Of a DNA stretch of 8,815 nucleotides, positions 1 through 7,150 are shown piece after piece (the first letter of the stretch is position 1; every line of letters begins with the position of its first letter). The position numbers and the translations under genes were made by a program. Origin of the DNA: Candidatus Babeliales bacterium (GTDB lineage Bacteria > Babelota > Babeliae > Babelales > CAZZPM01); the NCBI GenBank assembly GCA_016763165.1, contig JAESUJ010000048.1:1-8815 (forward strand), in the 5' to 3' direction. The notes under the pieces are model-generated. The model was not told the DNA's origin. It saw only the letters and a program-made list of their open reading frames with translations, and did not search any database.

Positions 1-149
1 ATTGATGATCTTGACGAAAAAACGTTATAAATGCAGCACAGGCTGATCCTGTAGTTAATAAAAACAGTCAAGAAACTTATCAGGAGTGTACTCATTACGT
101 TCCTTACCCACAATGGTCTGAACCAAAACAACGATTCTCTGAATTAACA
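1..149 (+). other. Probable coding extension upstream of the AAA+ ATPase, no start codon found
   Basis: The frame of the downstream ATPase is open from 15 (after a TGA at 12-14) to its first ATG at 150. It contains no ATG, GTG, TTG or CTG, and no Shine-Dalgarno lies just ahead of 150. The translated stretch reads like real protein, with segments such as NAAQADPVVNK, QECTHY and PYPQWSEPKQRF. QECTHY (81-98) recurs in the ATPase at 648-665 with only synonymous codon differences. The NAAQA-DPVV segment could be the end of a signal peptide, but no hydrophobic core is visible upstream. In frame 1, bases 1-30 encode a nine-codon tail ending at TAA (28-30); joining it to this frame needs a -1 shift at the A6 run 17-22. 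I infer that part of this stretch is translated, but cannot say from where. Confidence 0.45.
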
Positions 150-1358
150 ATGTTTAATTATTTTTGTAAGAATAAAAATGAATTGGGACGACTTGGAAAG
201 ATAATAACTGGAGATGATGAATACCCTACTGATAAAGATGGAATATTCAAAAAAACTTTTGATGCTGAAAAAGAAGGAAAAGCGGCAATAAATTTGAATC
301 TTGATAAAGATGGTGCTGATACTCATAAGAGACGTAAGGACCAAGTTCAGAATAATGTGAGCATGGCAGCCTATAAATGGCACGGGGCCTCTTCCTTACT
401 TATTGCTGCTACTGTTATTTATGGAGCAAAACTTGGATATACTTACTTAGAACAAAAACTAACGAAGCCACAGTTTTGCGAAGCGACTAATGATAAAGGG
501 AGCATGCAAAATATTATTGACTCCATTTTTGGATCAACTGATGAGTTTCTCAGACGAGATGAAAATGATAAATTGCTATGGAATCCCGAACAAAAAGAAA
601 TAGTTGATAACATTCAAATTGACTACATGCAAGCTATGGAATTGGATCAAGAATGTACTCACTATTTATTTTATGGACCACAGGGTACTGGTAAAACCTC
701 ACTTGCTCTTCAACTTGCATATGAAACAGACTCAATTTACTACATCATTAAAGCAAGTTCATTTTTAGAGAAAGATGGTCCAAGTAATTTCACACATCTT
801 ATGCGCAGAGTTAAACAACAAGGATCGCGTCCTATTATATTTATTGATGAAGCTGATGATTTAATTAGTCATAGTTCAGCAAAGAAAGGTCGTCGTTTAA
901 CTGTATTTAATAGTATGCTTTCAGAGATTCAGTCTAATAGTCGTCTCTGTACATTTATTTTCACCACCAACCTTCCTGATAACATTGATGAACGAATGAT
1001 GGATCGACTTGAACCCGTACAGTTTGTTAATCCAAACATGAATACTCGTAAAGAAATGATTGCTGAAAAATTAGAATATTACTTCACAGATCCAGTAGGT
1101 CTTGGAGGATTACCAGCAGAAATTGAATATGATGAAATTACCCCTGAAATTATTAAAATAATGGCAGAAAAAACAAAAGATTGGTCTTGTCGAGGCTATG
1201 CTAAATTTGTTACATCACTTCGTAAATCATTAGTTCGAAAAGATGAATTTGTATGTACAGCACAAAACTTACTTGATCATGTGGACTATATCAACAGACG
1301 TAATAGTGCTGATGCGATAGCAAAAATTCAACTTCGAGATCAATTCACACATAAATAA
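150..1358 (+). CDS. Membrane-anchored AAA+ ATPase (ATAD3-like architecture)
   Basis: This is an AAA+ family ATPase that would use ATP hydrolysis to remodel or unfold a protein partner; the substrate is unknown. Residues 1-75 are hydrophilic and charged. Residues about 78-98 form a hydrophobic segment (ASSLLIAATVIYGAK) that is probably a single membrane helix. A linker follows, then the AAA core: Walker A GPQGTGKT (176-183), Walker B IIFIDEAD (229-236, D233/E234), sensor 1 TTN (272-274), a likely arginine finger R286 in DERMMDRLE, and a C-terminal helical region around SCRGYAKF (346-353). Helix then AAA domain, together with the FNSMLSEI and RMMDRLEP segments, recalls ATAD3, but this is judged by eye. 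The start is uncertain: 150 has no Shine-Dalgarno and the frame continues upstream. The gene is followed at once by its own terminator and is not part of the downstream operon. AAA+ assignment is firm; the subfamily is not. Confidence 0.85.
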   Translation: MFNYFCKNKNELGRLGKIITGDDEYPTDKDGIFKKTFDAEKEGKAAINLNLDKDGADTHKRRKDQVQNNVSMAAYKWHGASSLLIAATVIYGAKLGYTYLEQKLTKPQFCEATNDKGSMQNIIDSIFGSTDEFLRRDENDKLLWNPEQKEIVDNIQIDYMQAMELDQECTHYLFYGPQGTGKTSLALQLAYETDSIYYIIKASSFLEKDGPSNFTHLMRRVKQQGSRPIIFIDEADDLISHSSAKKGRRLTVFNSMLSEIQSNSRLCTFIFTTNLPDNIDERMMDRLEPVQFVNPNMNTRKEMIAEKLEYYFTDPVGLGGLPAEIEYDEITPEIIKIMAEKTKDWSCRGYAKFVTSLRKSLVRKDEFVCTAQNLLDHVDYINRRNSADAIAKIQLRDQFTHK

Positions 1359-1376
1359 ACAGACTCTCCTTAAAAC

Positions 1377-1414
1377 AAAAAAGGCTTCGTTAATCTTTAG
1401 CGAGGCCTTTTTTT
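1377..1414 (+). terminator. Strong intrinsic (Rho-independent) terminator after the ATPase gene
   Basis: An A-rich left arm (AAAAAAGGCTTCGTTAA, 1377-1393) pairs with GCGAGGCCTTTTTT and the bases just before it, including two or three G-T wobbles. The stem is about 17 bp with a three-base loop, and a run of seven T follows the GGCC (1408-1414). It begins 18 nt after the TAA at 1356-1358. The A-tract opposite the T-tract means it could also work on the minus strand, although no minus-strand gene approaches it. It separates the ATPase gene from the polysaccharide operon. Confidence 0.9.
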
Positions 1415-1433
1415 ATGCGAACTTTTTATCTTT

Positions 1434-1461
1434 TTGACCTTTTTTAATTTTTATGTAAAAA
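1434..1461 (+). promoter_or_regulatory. Candidate sigma-70-type promoter of the polysaccharide operon
   Basis: TTGACC (1434-1439) matches five of six bases of the -35 consensus. A weak -10 candidate TAAAAA (1456-1461) follows after a 16-nt spacer, in a very AT-rich gap between the terminator and the first glycosyltransferase. The -35 match is good and the -10 is poor. The placement is logical, because a new transcription unit must start here, but the exact site is inferred. Confidence 0.35.
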
Positions 1462-1475
1462 TCAGAATATAAAAA

Positions 1476-1483
1476 GGAAAGGA
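1476..1483 (+). promoter_or_regulatory. Shine-Dalgarno site for the first operon gene
   Basis: GGAAAGGA, with AAGGA at 1479-1483, ends 6 nt before the ATG at 1490. It fixes the start of the first glycosyltransferase, since no other Met lies near the N-terminus of the conserved fold. Confidence 0.75.
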
Positions 1484-1489
1484 AAAAAG

Positions 1490-2713
1490 ATGGTGCCCCA
1501 AGCTAAGCCTCGCATCGCCATTGTTACAATACATCCTTTGAATTATGGAGGCGTTTTAACTATTCTTAAGGTGGTTTATAACTTTTGTTTAAAGTTCTTT
1601 GAACCAACTCTATTTTTTCCTTCTTTTGATCCCTCTTTGTCACAATCAATTCGATCGCCCTTTACCAAAGCAAATATACGAAAAACTGAATATTTTGGCA
1701 TGCCATCGATAGAAATCGGCACACGCTTTGCATTTTGGGAGCCTGGCCATTATCAATTTACACAATATTTATGGAAAGAAGCTCTTGAAGAGTACGATTA
1801 CTTTTTTGTAGTCAGCGGGACAGTTATTTCCGCCCATCCAGTTGCTCTTCTTAAAAAAAAATATGTTTTATGGGGCTCAACTTTGTATCAGGATGATCGA
1901 GCAGTCAGAAAAAAAAGCTTTTCTCTCATCAGAAAAATAATAGATCGTGCCGCACAACCTTCCATGAAAAAAATAGAAAGAAAAATTCTTTTACAAGCAG
2001 CTGAAATTGGCGCACAAAGTTTCTATGGACAACGAACATTCCAAGAAATACGAAACAGACAATTTCCCAAAATTCGACACATCGGCATTCCTGTTAAACC
2101 TGCAGAAACCGTACCATTTAAGTCAGCATCCAAAGAAAAAGTAATTATTGCGGTTGGTCGTTTTAATGATCCACGTAAAAATGGACCTATGCTTTTTGCT
2201 GCATTCGAAAAAATATATGCGTCCTATCCTCACGTAGAATTAATTATTGTTGGCAACAAGCCTGATGTAACATTAATTAATGCATACAAAGAGAAGCCTT
2301 GCTTTGACAACATCAAAATAACGGGACATATCAGCGACGAGGAATTAATTTCTTGGTACAAAAAAGCAGACCTGATGCTCATCACATCTTACCAAGAAGG
2401 TCTTGGCATCATTGGCCTTGAAGCGATGGCTTATGGCATCCCTGTTGTGAGTACCGATTGTGGAGGCCCATCTGACTTTGTACATCCTAATAAAAACGGA
2501 TTTATTGTCCCAATCAATGACAGCTCAGCCATGGCAAATGCAGCTCTACATATCATCACTGATGATGTACTACAGGAAACGATGCGCCTCAACGCGTATG
2601 AATACATCAAAACATCTGCCTCTCATAAAAGAACAGAACAACTTTTTCAACGTATGCTTTCAGATGCGTATCCTGAACTTGTAAACCTTTTTATTCAAGA
2701 GAAACAAGAATGA
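1490..2713 (+). CDS. GT4-family glycosyltransferase (GT-B fold), first gene of operon
   Basis: This cytoplasmic or membrane-associated enzyme would transfer a sugar from a nucleotide donor to a growing lipid-linked glycan; donor and acceptor cannot be read from sequence. The N-terminal half (about 1-200) is the acceptor-side Rossmann domain, starting IAIVTIHPLNYGGV with the usual glycine-rich loop. The C-terminal half is a Glycos_transf_1 domain: AVGRFNDPRKN (221-231, with the donor-phosphate R/K pair), VELIIVG (249-255), and the EX7E motif E303-E311 in EGLGIIGLEAMAYG, followed by PVVSTDCGG. The length of 407 aa is normal. The Shine-Dalgarno is good, and the stop overlaps the next ATG by 4 nt (ATGA, 2710-2713), which suggests translational coupling. 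An A9 run (1853-1861) sits in the coding sequence. Family assignment is firm; specificity is unknown. Confidence 0.92.
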   Translation: MVPQAKPRIAIVTIHPLNYGGVLTILKVVYNFCLKFFEPTLFFPSFDPSLSQSIRSPFTKANIRKTEYFGMPSIEIGTRFAFWEPGHYQFTQYLWKEALEEYDYFFVVSGTVISAHPVALLKKKYVLWGSTLYQDDRAVRKKSFSLIRKIIDRAAQPSMKKIERKILLQAAEIGAQSFYGQRTFQEIRNRQFPKIRHIGIPVKPAETVPFKSASKEKVIIAVGRFNDPRKNGPMLFAAFEKIYASYPHVELIIVGNKPDVTLINAYKEKPCFDNIKITGHISDEELISWYKKADLMLITSYQEGLGIIGLEAMAYGIPVVSTDCGGPSDFVHPNKNGFIVPINDSSAMANAALHIITDDVLQETMRLNAYEYIKTSASHKRTEQLFQRMLSDAYPELVNLFIQEKQE

Positions 2714-3846
2714 AAATATTAATTATTGGCCATGCCTACATTGCCCCGATTAATCAAGAAAAATGGACAACATTTGCTCGGCTCAATCATGATGATCAAT
2801 TGACTGTTGTTTTTCCAGAGAAATGGAAGGACAGTCTTTTTTCTCAGACAAAAACAGAAACAGAGCCTCTATTCAGTAATTGCACATTCATTGGATTGCC
2901 TGCTTACAATACATGGCAGGAAATAAAATACCGGTACCATACAAAAGATCTTGTACGAATTCTTAGAGAGAAAAAACCTGATATCATTTACGTCGAACAA
3001 GGTGACTGTGCGATCAGCTATCTTCAGATTATTCTTTTAAGCATATTTTTTTCACCTCGCGCAAAGCGTCTTTTTTTTACCTGGGTCAATTGGAAACCAA
3101 AAGTTTCATTGAAGCATAATCTTTTTTTTGGAACTATTGGTAAAATTAATCGTTTTTTTTCTCATGGTGCTATTGTTGGTAACTATGATGCACAGGTGAT
3201 TCTTGAGGATAAAAAATTTAAAAAACCTATTTTAGTTCTTCCTCAACTTGGCATCAATACAAACATGGAACCTCATGAAAAACAACATACTCAATACAGA
3301 GTTGGATTCATTGGTCGGTTTGCAGCTGAAAAAGGAATTTTTGATCTTTTACATTCTTTCTTTTCTATCCAGAAACAGCATCCTGACTGGAGTCTTTTAT
3401 TTGTTGGATCAGGTCCAGAAGAAAAAAATTTAAAAAAAACTATTGCTGAACTCAACCTTAAAGAAAAAGTAGAAATCAAAGAACCGGTTCCTCATGAAGA
3501 AATTTTCACCATCTTAAAAGAAATCGATATTCTTGTTCTTCCTTCCTATGATATTCCAACCTGGCGTGAACAGTTTGGCCATATTCTTATTGAAGCGATG
3601 GCACTGAAAATACCTATTATTGGAAGCACCGGAGGCGAAATCCCGAATGTCATCGGAAATACTGGATGCATTTTTATCCAAAGAAATATTTCTGATCTAT
3701 CAACAAAAATGAATCTTTTAATGAAAAACCCAGAAATGAGAAAATCACTCGGAGAAAAAGGATTTGAACGAGTAAAACAAGAGTACTCTCATGAAGTTAT
3801 AGCAGAAAAAAGCAGAACCTTTCTTAAAAAACTTTTATCTCAATAA
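2710..3846 (+). CDS. GT4-family glycosyltransferase (GT-B fold), second gene of operon
   Basis: This is a retaining-type GT4 glycosyltransferase of 378 aa. The N-terminal domain is short, and its middle (residues about 105-150) is rich in Phe, Lys and Trp, probably for membrane or lipid-acceptor contact. The donor domain shows GFIGRFAAEKGI (199-210), LLFVGSGPEE (229-238), LVLPSY (275-280), and the EX7E motif E287-E295 in WREQFGHILIEAMA, then the GSTGGEIPNVIG phosphate/ribose loop (305-316). The WREQFG form of the motif is common in capsule and O-antigen enzymes. Its ATG overlaps the previous stop, so it is probably translated by re-initiation. Bases 3046-3160 carry four T7/T8 runs that each encode Phe-Phe. 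Function as a glycosyltransferase is firm; the sugar is unknown. Confidence 0.92.
   Translation: MKILIIGHAYIAPINQEKWTTFARLNHDDQLTVVFPEKWKDSLFSQTKTETEPLFSNCTFIGLPAYNTWQEIKYRYHTKDLVRILREKKPDIIYVEQGDCAISYLQIILLSIFFSPRAKRLFFTWVNWKPKVSLKHNLFFGTIGKINRFFSHGAIVGNYDAQVILEDKKFKKPILVLPQLGINTNMEPHEKQHTQYRVGFIGRFAAEKGIFDLLHSFFSIQKQHPDWSLLFVGSGPEEKNLKKTIAELNLKEKVEIKEPVPHEEIFTILKEIDILVLPSYDIPTWREQFGHILIEAMALKIPIIGSTGGEIPNVIGNTGCIFIQRNISDLSTKMNLLMKNPEMRKSLGEKGFERVKQEYSHEVIAEKSRTFLKKLLSQ
3046..3160 (+). repeat. Cluster of T7/T8 homopolymer runs inside a glycosyltransferase gene
   Basis: There are four runs in 115 bp: T7 at 3046-3052 and T8 at 3071-3078, 3122-3129 and 3153-3160. Each encodes a Phe pair in a hydrophobic stretch of the second glycosyltransferase. 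Such runs are prone to replication and transcriptional slippage. In AT-rich DNA they may just reflect composition. Confidence 0.6.
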
Positions 3847-3860
3847 AATGCTCTCAAAAA

Positions 3861-3865
3861 AAGGA
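3861..3865 (+). promoter_or_regulatory. Shine-Dalgarno site for UDP-glucose dehydrogenase
   Basis: AAGGA, extended upstream by an A-run, lies 8 nt before the ATG at 3874 in the 27-nt gap after the second glycosyltransferase. It supports the chosen start, which also puts the dinucleotide-binding fold at residue 1 as usual for the family. Confidence 0.7.
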
Positions 3866-3873
3866 TACCAATT

Positions 3874-5256
3874 ATGAAGATTATTGTTGTTGGTGCTGGA
3901 TACTTAGGACTTGTTACAGGAGCATGTCTTGCAAAAAAAGGACATCAGATCACCATTGTTGAACGTGATCAAAAAAAAATAGCTGCGCTCCAAGAAGGAA
4001 GAATTCCTTTTTATGAACCAGGCCTCAATCAATACGTTATTGATGGTATTAAAAAGAATTTTATTACATTTTCTCAGGATCTTGCCCAGACACTTCACAA
4101 GCAGAATGATGAAATTATTTTCTCATGTGTTGGAACTCCCTCACTCCCCAATGGTGACGCAGACATGACAGCAGTCTGGAGTGTTATGACAACTATTGGA
4201 AAACATCTCATGCATGATGCGCTGGTCATAAACAAGTCAACTGTTCCTATTGGAACAGCTCGAAAAACAAAAAAATTACTTGATGATCTTATTGCAAAAC
4301 GAACTAATCCCATTTCCATCAACGTAGCTTCTAATCCGGAATTTTTGCGCGAAGGAAGTGCTATACATGACTTTATGGAATCAGATCGTGTTGTTTGTGG
4401 TATTGAGTCTGAGGAAGCACGAGAGATCTTGTTGAAACTGTACAGACCATTTGTAAAAAAAGAAGAACATATTCTTGAGATGAATTTCGAATCAGCAGAA
4501 CTCACAAAATATGCGGCCAATGCTATGCTTGCAACACGCATTAGCTTTATCAATGAGCTTTCACGCCTCGCTGATGCTGCACATGCCGATATCAAACATA
4601 TACAAAAAGGTATTGGACTTGACTCACGAATTGGACCTGATTTTTTAAATCCTGGGGTTGGTTATGGTGGAAGCTGCTTTCCTAAAGATATTGATGCTTT
4701 AGTTGCAACAGGGACAGCATACAAAGAAGAAATGTCACTCGTGCGTCAAGTAAAAATTATCAATGAGCAACAGAAGCAATCTTTTATTGATTCGATTTTC
4801 AACTATTACGGCGACGATATTTTGCATAAAACTATTGGCATTTGGGGACTCTCTTTTAAACCCAATACTGATGATATTCGCTGTGCTCCATCTCTGGATC
4901 TTATCAATGCTTTAATCGATGAAGATATAAAGATTGTTGCTTATGATCCTGCAGCGATGATGCATATAAAAAATCTATACAAAGATAAAGTTAAGTTCGT
5001 AAAACATAGACAAGATCTTCTTCCACAAGTTGATGCGCTTGTTATCATGACCGAATGGCAAGAATTTATCGATACAAATCCTGAAGATTTCACCTGCATC
5101 AAAGATCGCCTTATTTTTGATGGTCGCAACTGTTTTGATCCTATTGAGTTACAAATGCATAACCTCACTTATTTTTGTGTAGGAAGAAATGTTTACTCAC
5201 CTAAATGGCATGAAAAATCAATACAGAAACGCGTAGAATATTTAGAACAATTATAA
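3874..5256 (+). CDS. ugd: UDP-glucose 6-dehydrogenase
   Basis: It oxidises UDP-glucose to UDP-glucuronate in two NAD+-dependent steps, supplying uronic acid for the glycan. The N-terminal NAD domain starts directly with the dinucleotide-binding loop GAGYLG (7-12), with E30 at the end of strand two as in NAD-preferring enzymes. The family signatures SCVGTPS (84-90), KSTVPIGT (121-128) and NPEFLREG (154-161) are present. The active site is intact: K212 and N216 in ELTKYAANAM, and the catalytic C268 with K271 and D272 in GGSCFPKD. The spacing from K212 to C268 matches characterised bacterial enzymes. The C-terminal UDP domain has WGLSFKPNTDDIR (324-336) and DGRNCFDP (416-423). The length of 460 aa is typical. 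GDP-mannose dehydrogenase belongs to the same superfamily, but the overall motifs fit the UDP-glucose enzyme better. An A9 run lies at 3971-3979. Confidence 0.93.
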   Translation: MKIIVVGAGYLGLVTGACLAKKGHQITIVERDQKKIAALQEGRIPFYEPGLNQYVIDGIKKNFITFSQDLAQTLHKQNDEIIFSCVGTPSLPNGDADMTAVWSVMTTIGKHLMHDALVINKSTVPIGTARKTKKLLDDLIAKRTNPISINVASNPEFLREGSAIHDFMESDRVVCGIESEEAREILLKLYRPFVKKEEHILEMNFESAELTKYAANAMLATRISFINELSRLADAAHADIKHIQKGIGLDSRIGPDFLNPGVGYGGSCFPKDIDALVATGTAYKEEMSLVRQVKIINEQQKQSFIDSIFNYYGDDILHKTIGIWGLSFKPNTDDIRCAPSLDLINALIDEDIKIVAYDPAAMMHIKNLYKDKVKFVKHRQDLLPQVDALVIMTEWQEFIDTNPEDFTCIKDRLIFDGRNCFDPIELQMHNLTYFCVGRNVYSPKWHEKSIQKRVEYLEQL

Positions 5257-5269
5257 ACAGAAGAATAGT

Positions 5270-7147
5270 ATGTGCGGTGTTACAGGTATCATAAACTGGC
5301 AAGAGAAGAAAACTTTCGATCTGCAGAAAGCATCTGTTGCTATGACTCATTCTCTTGCCCATCGTGGCAACGATGGTGAAGGTTTTTTTTCTTCATCATT
5401 AATGCAATGCTTTTTCGGTCATCGCAGGCTTTCTATCCTCGATCAATCATCTGCTGCTCAACAACCAATGAGCACCTCTGACAATCGATACACTCTTTCA
5501 TACAACGGAGAAATATATAATTATAAAGAACTTAAACAGAAACTGGTTTCTTTAGGAATTACCTTTGCATCGAGCTCTGACACCGAAATATTATTGTATG
5601 GATACGCCGTCTGGGGAAAAAATATTTTTAAACAATTACGTGGTATGTTTGCTGGATGCATCTGGGACGAACAAAAAAAAGAGATGGTTATCTTCAGAGA
5701 CCAGATCGGTATAAAACCTTTGTACTGGTGGAAAGATGATCATAATTTCGCATCTGCATCAGAACTACAAGCGCTGCGAAAACATCCTTTAGTTCCAACA
5801 ATTATCGATGATAACGCAGTCAATGAATATTTTATTACAGGAAGTATTCATGCACCAAACACTATTTTCAAAAATATATATGCATTAAAGCCAGGACACT
5901 TTATTACGGTCACCAATCAATCAATTATTGAAGAACAATTTTGGAATATTAATGAAATTCAAACAGAAGATACCGTAGATTCACCAGAAGAAATTCAGGA
6001 TAATGTTTTAAATTTACTCAGGGACTCAATTAAACATCATGTCATCTCAGACATTCCTGTCGGTGCTTTTTTAAGTGGTGGGCTCGACTCAAGCTGCATT
6101 GTTGCGCTGATGAAAGAACAGACAGAAAAACAATTTGATACGTTTAGCATCGGCTTTGACACTGTTGGCAAGAATATTGATGAATCAAAAGAAGCTGCAA
6201 GTATTGCTCATTTTTTTGGAACAAAACATCACCATATTTTAACAACAAGTAAAACTTTTGCCGAAAACTTTGATCGATTTATTGAATACCTTGATCAACC
6301 CAGCAGTGATGGGTTTAACTCGTTTTTAGTCTCCCAAGAGAGTGCAAAAAATGTACATGTAGCTCTTTCAGGACTTGGAGGAGATGAACTATTTTTAGGT
6401 TACCGATATCACCAAGAGCTTGCACGCTTTTTACCATTAAAAAAACATAGATTTTATCCTGCCCTTTCCCTGTTGTCCTCTTCGATCAATAAATCTACTG
6501 TACTAAAAAAAATTCTATACCGATCACCATGGCAAGGTCTTGAAAAACTCACGGATAGCGACAATTATCAGGGGTATTTTGATGCAAGAAATCTTTCATT
6601 TCCTCGAACTTTATTTTCATCAAATAAAAAAATATCATCCTGGCATTCAGAATATGCGACACAGCTTCTCAATGATGCTTTCAGAACAGAGTCTGACAAA
6701 CTCAATGCCTATAGCAAAGCAGAACTTTTATGGTATACACCTGGAACATTATTACGTGATGCTGACGTCACAGGCATGGCATTTACTCTTGAAGTCCGCT
6801 TCCCCTTTTTAGACATGCCACTCATTAATTACATGCTTTCTCTCCCAAGTAGATACAAGGTGCAGCCCAATAAACCCCCTAAAGCACTGCTTCGGTCAAT
6901 TCTTGAAACGCTCATGCCAAAAAAACTTTTATTACCAACAAAAAAAGGATTTGAAATGCCCATTGGGCACTGGCTCATTCAACACTCAGAAATATACGAA
7001 TCTTTAAAAGATTCGGCTCTCTTTAATACGAATGCAATAAAAAAACAGATCAAGACTCTTGAAAACAGACCTGATAATTATTTAACTATTTGGCAGGCAG
7101 TTGTTTTTACAAAATGGCTTGAAAAAAATAATATTACATACGGATAA
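5270..7147 (+). CDS. AsnB-type glutamine-hydrolysing amidotransferase (asparagine synthase family)
   Basis: It has two domains. The N-terminal glutaminase (about 2-215) starts with the nucleophile C2 (MCGVTGI), which fixes the start codon, and keeps RLSI (53-56), NGEIYN (79-84) and D104 for glutamine binding. The synthetase domain (about 240-600) has the ATP pyrophosphatase loop SGGLDSS (269-275), SGLGGDELF (367-375) and LEVRFPFLD (507-515). Ammonia from glutamine would travel to an adenylated carboxylate. Canonical asparagine synthetases have Glu in the third place of SGEG; here it is L369. Together with its position after a UDP-glucose dehydrogenase, this suggests a glycan-modifying amidotransferase of the WbpS/WbtH kind, although asparagine synthesis is not excluded. 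The length of 625 aa is normal. The gene follows ugd by 13 nt with only a weak AGAAGA ribosome site. The family is certain; the substrate is inferred. Confidence 0.9.
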   Translation: MCGVTGIINWQEKKTFDLQKASVAMTHSLAHRGNDGEGFFSSSLMQCFFGHRRLSILDQSSAAQQPMSTSDNRYTLSYNGEIYNYKELKQKLVSLGITFASSSDTEILLYGYAVWGKNIFKQLRGMFAGCIWDEQKKEMVIFRDQIGIKPLYWWKDDHNFASASELQALRKHPLVPTIIDDNAVNEYFITGSIHAPNTIFKNIYALKPGHFITVTNQSIIEEQFWNINEIQTEDTVDSPEEIQDNVLNLLRDSIKHHVISDIPVGAFLSGGLDSSCIVALMKEQTEKQFDTFSIGFDTVGKNIDESKEAASIAHFFGTKHHHILTTSKTFAENFDRFIEYLDQPSSDGFNSFLVSQESAKNVHVALSGLGGDELFLGYRYHQELARFLPLKKHRFYPALSLLSSSINKSTVLKKILYRSPWQGLEKLTDSDNYQGYFDARNLSFPRTLFSSNKKISSWHSEYATQLLNDAFRTESDKLNAYSKAELLWYTPGTLLRDADVTGMAFTLEVRFPFLDMPLINYMLSLPSRYKVQPNKPPKALLRSILETLMPKKLLLPTKKGFEMPIGHWLIQHSEIYESLKDSALFNTNAIKKQIKTLENRPDNYLTIWQAVVFTKWLEKNNITYG

Positions 7148-7150
7148 ATT

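Noticed and set aside
17..23. AAAAAAC heptamer as a classical -1 slippery site
   Set aside because: In X-XXY-YYZ phasing the incoming frame would be the ATPase frame, which is closed by TGA at 12-14, and the slip would lead into a frame that stops near 46. Only simple slippage from frame 1 could reach the ATPase frame.
31..54. Short ORF starting at TAA-ATG (28-33)
   Set aside because: It has only seven codons, no ribosome site and no conserved feature.
82..86. AGGAG as a Shine-Dalgarno site
   Set aside because: No ATG, GTG or TTG lies at a proper distance downstream, and the ATG at 150 is more than 60 nt away; the bases form part of the QECTHY codons.
1468..1473. TATAAA as the -10 box of the operon promoter
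   Set aside because: It is 28 nt from the TTGACC element and overlaps the approach to the ribosome site, leaving almost no leader; the shorter-spaced TAAAAA is kept as the weak candidate.
2460..2684. Plus-strand 74-codon open frame
   Set aside because: It is an out-of-frame shadow within the donor domain of the first glycosyltransferase, and its translation shows no motifs.
4095..4595. Minus-strand open frame of 166 codons
   Set aside because: It lies wholly inside ugd, whose catalytic motifs are intact; its translation is Ser/Arg-rich with no recognisable fold, as expected for an antisense shadow.
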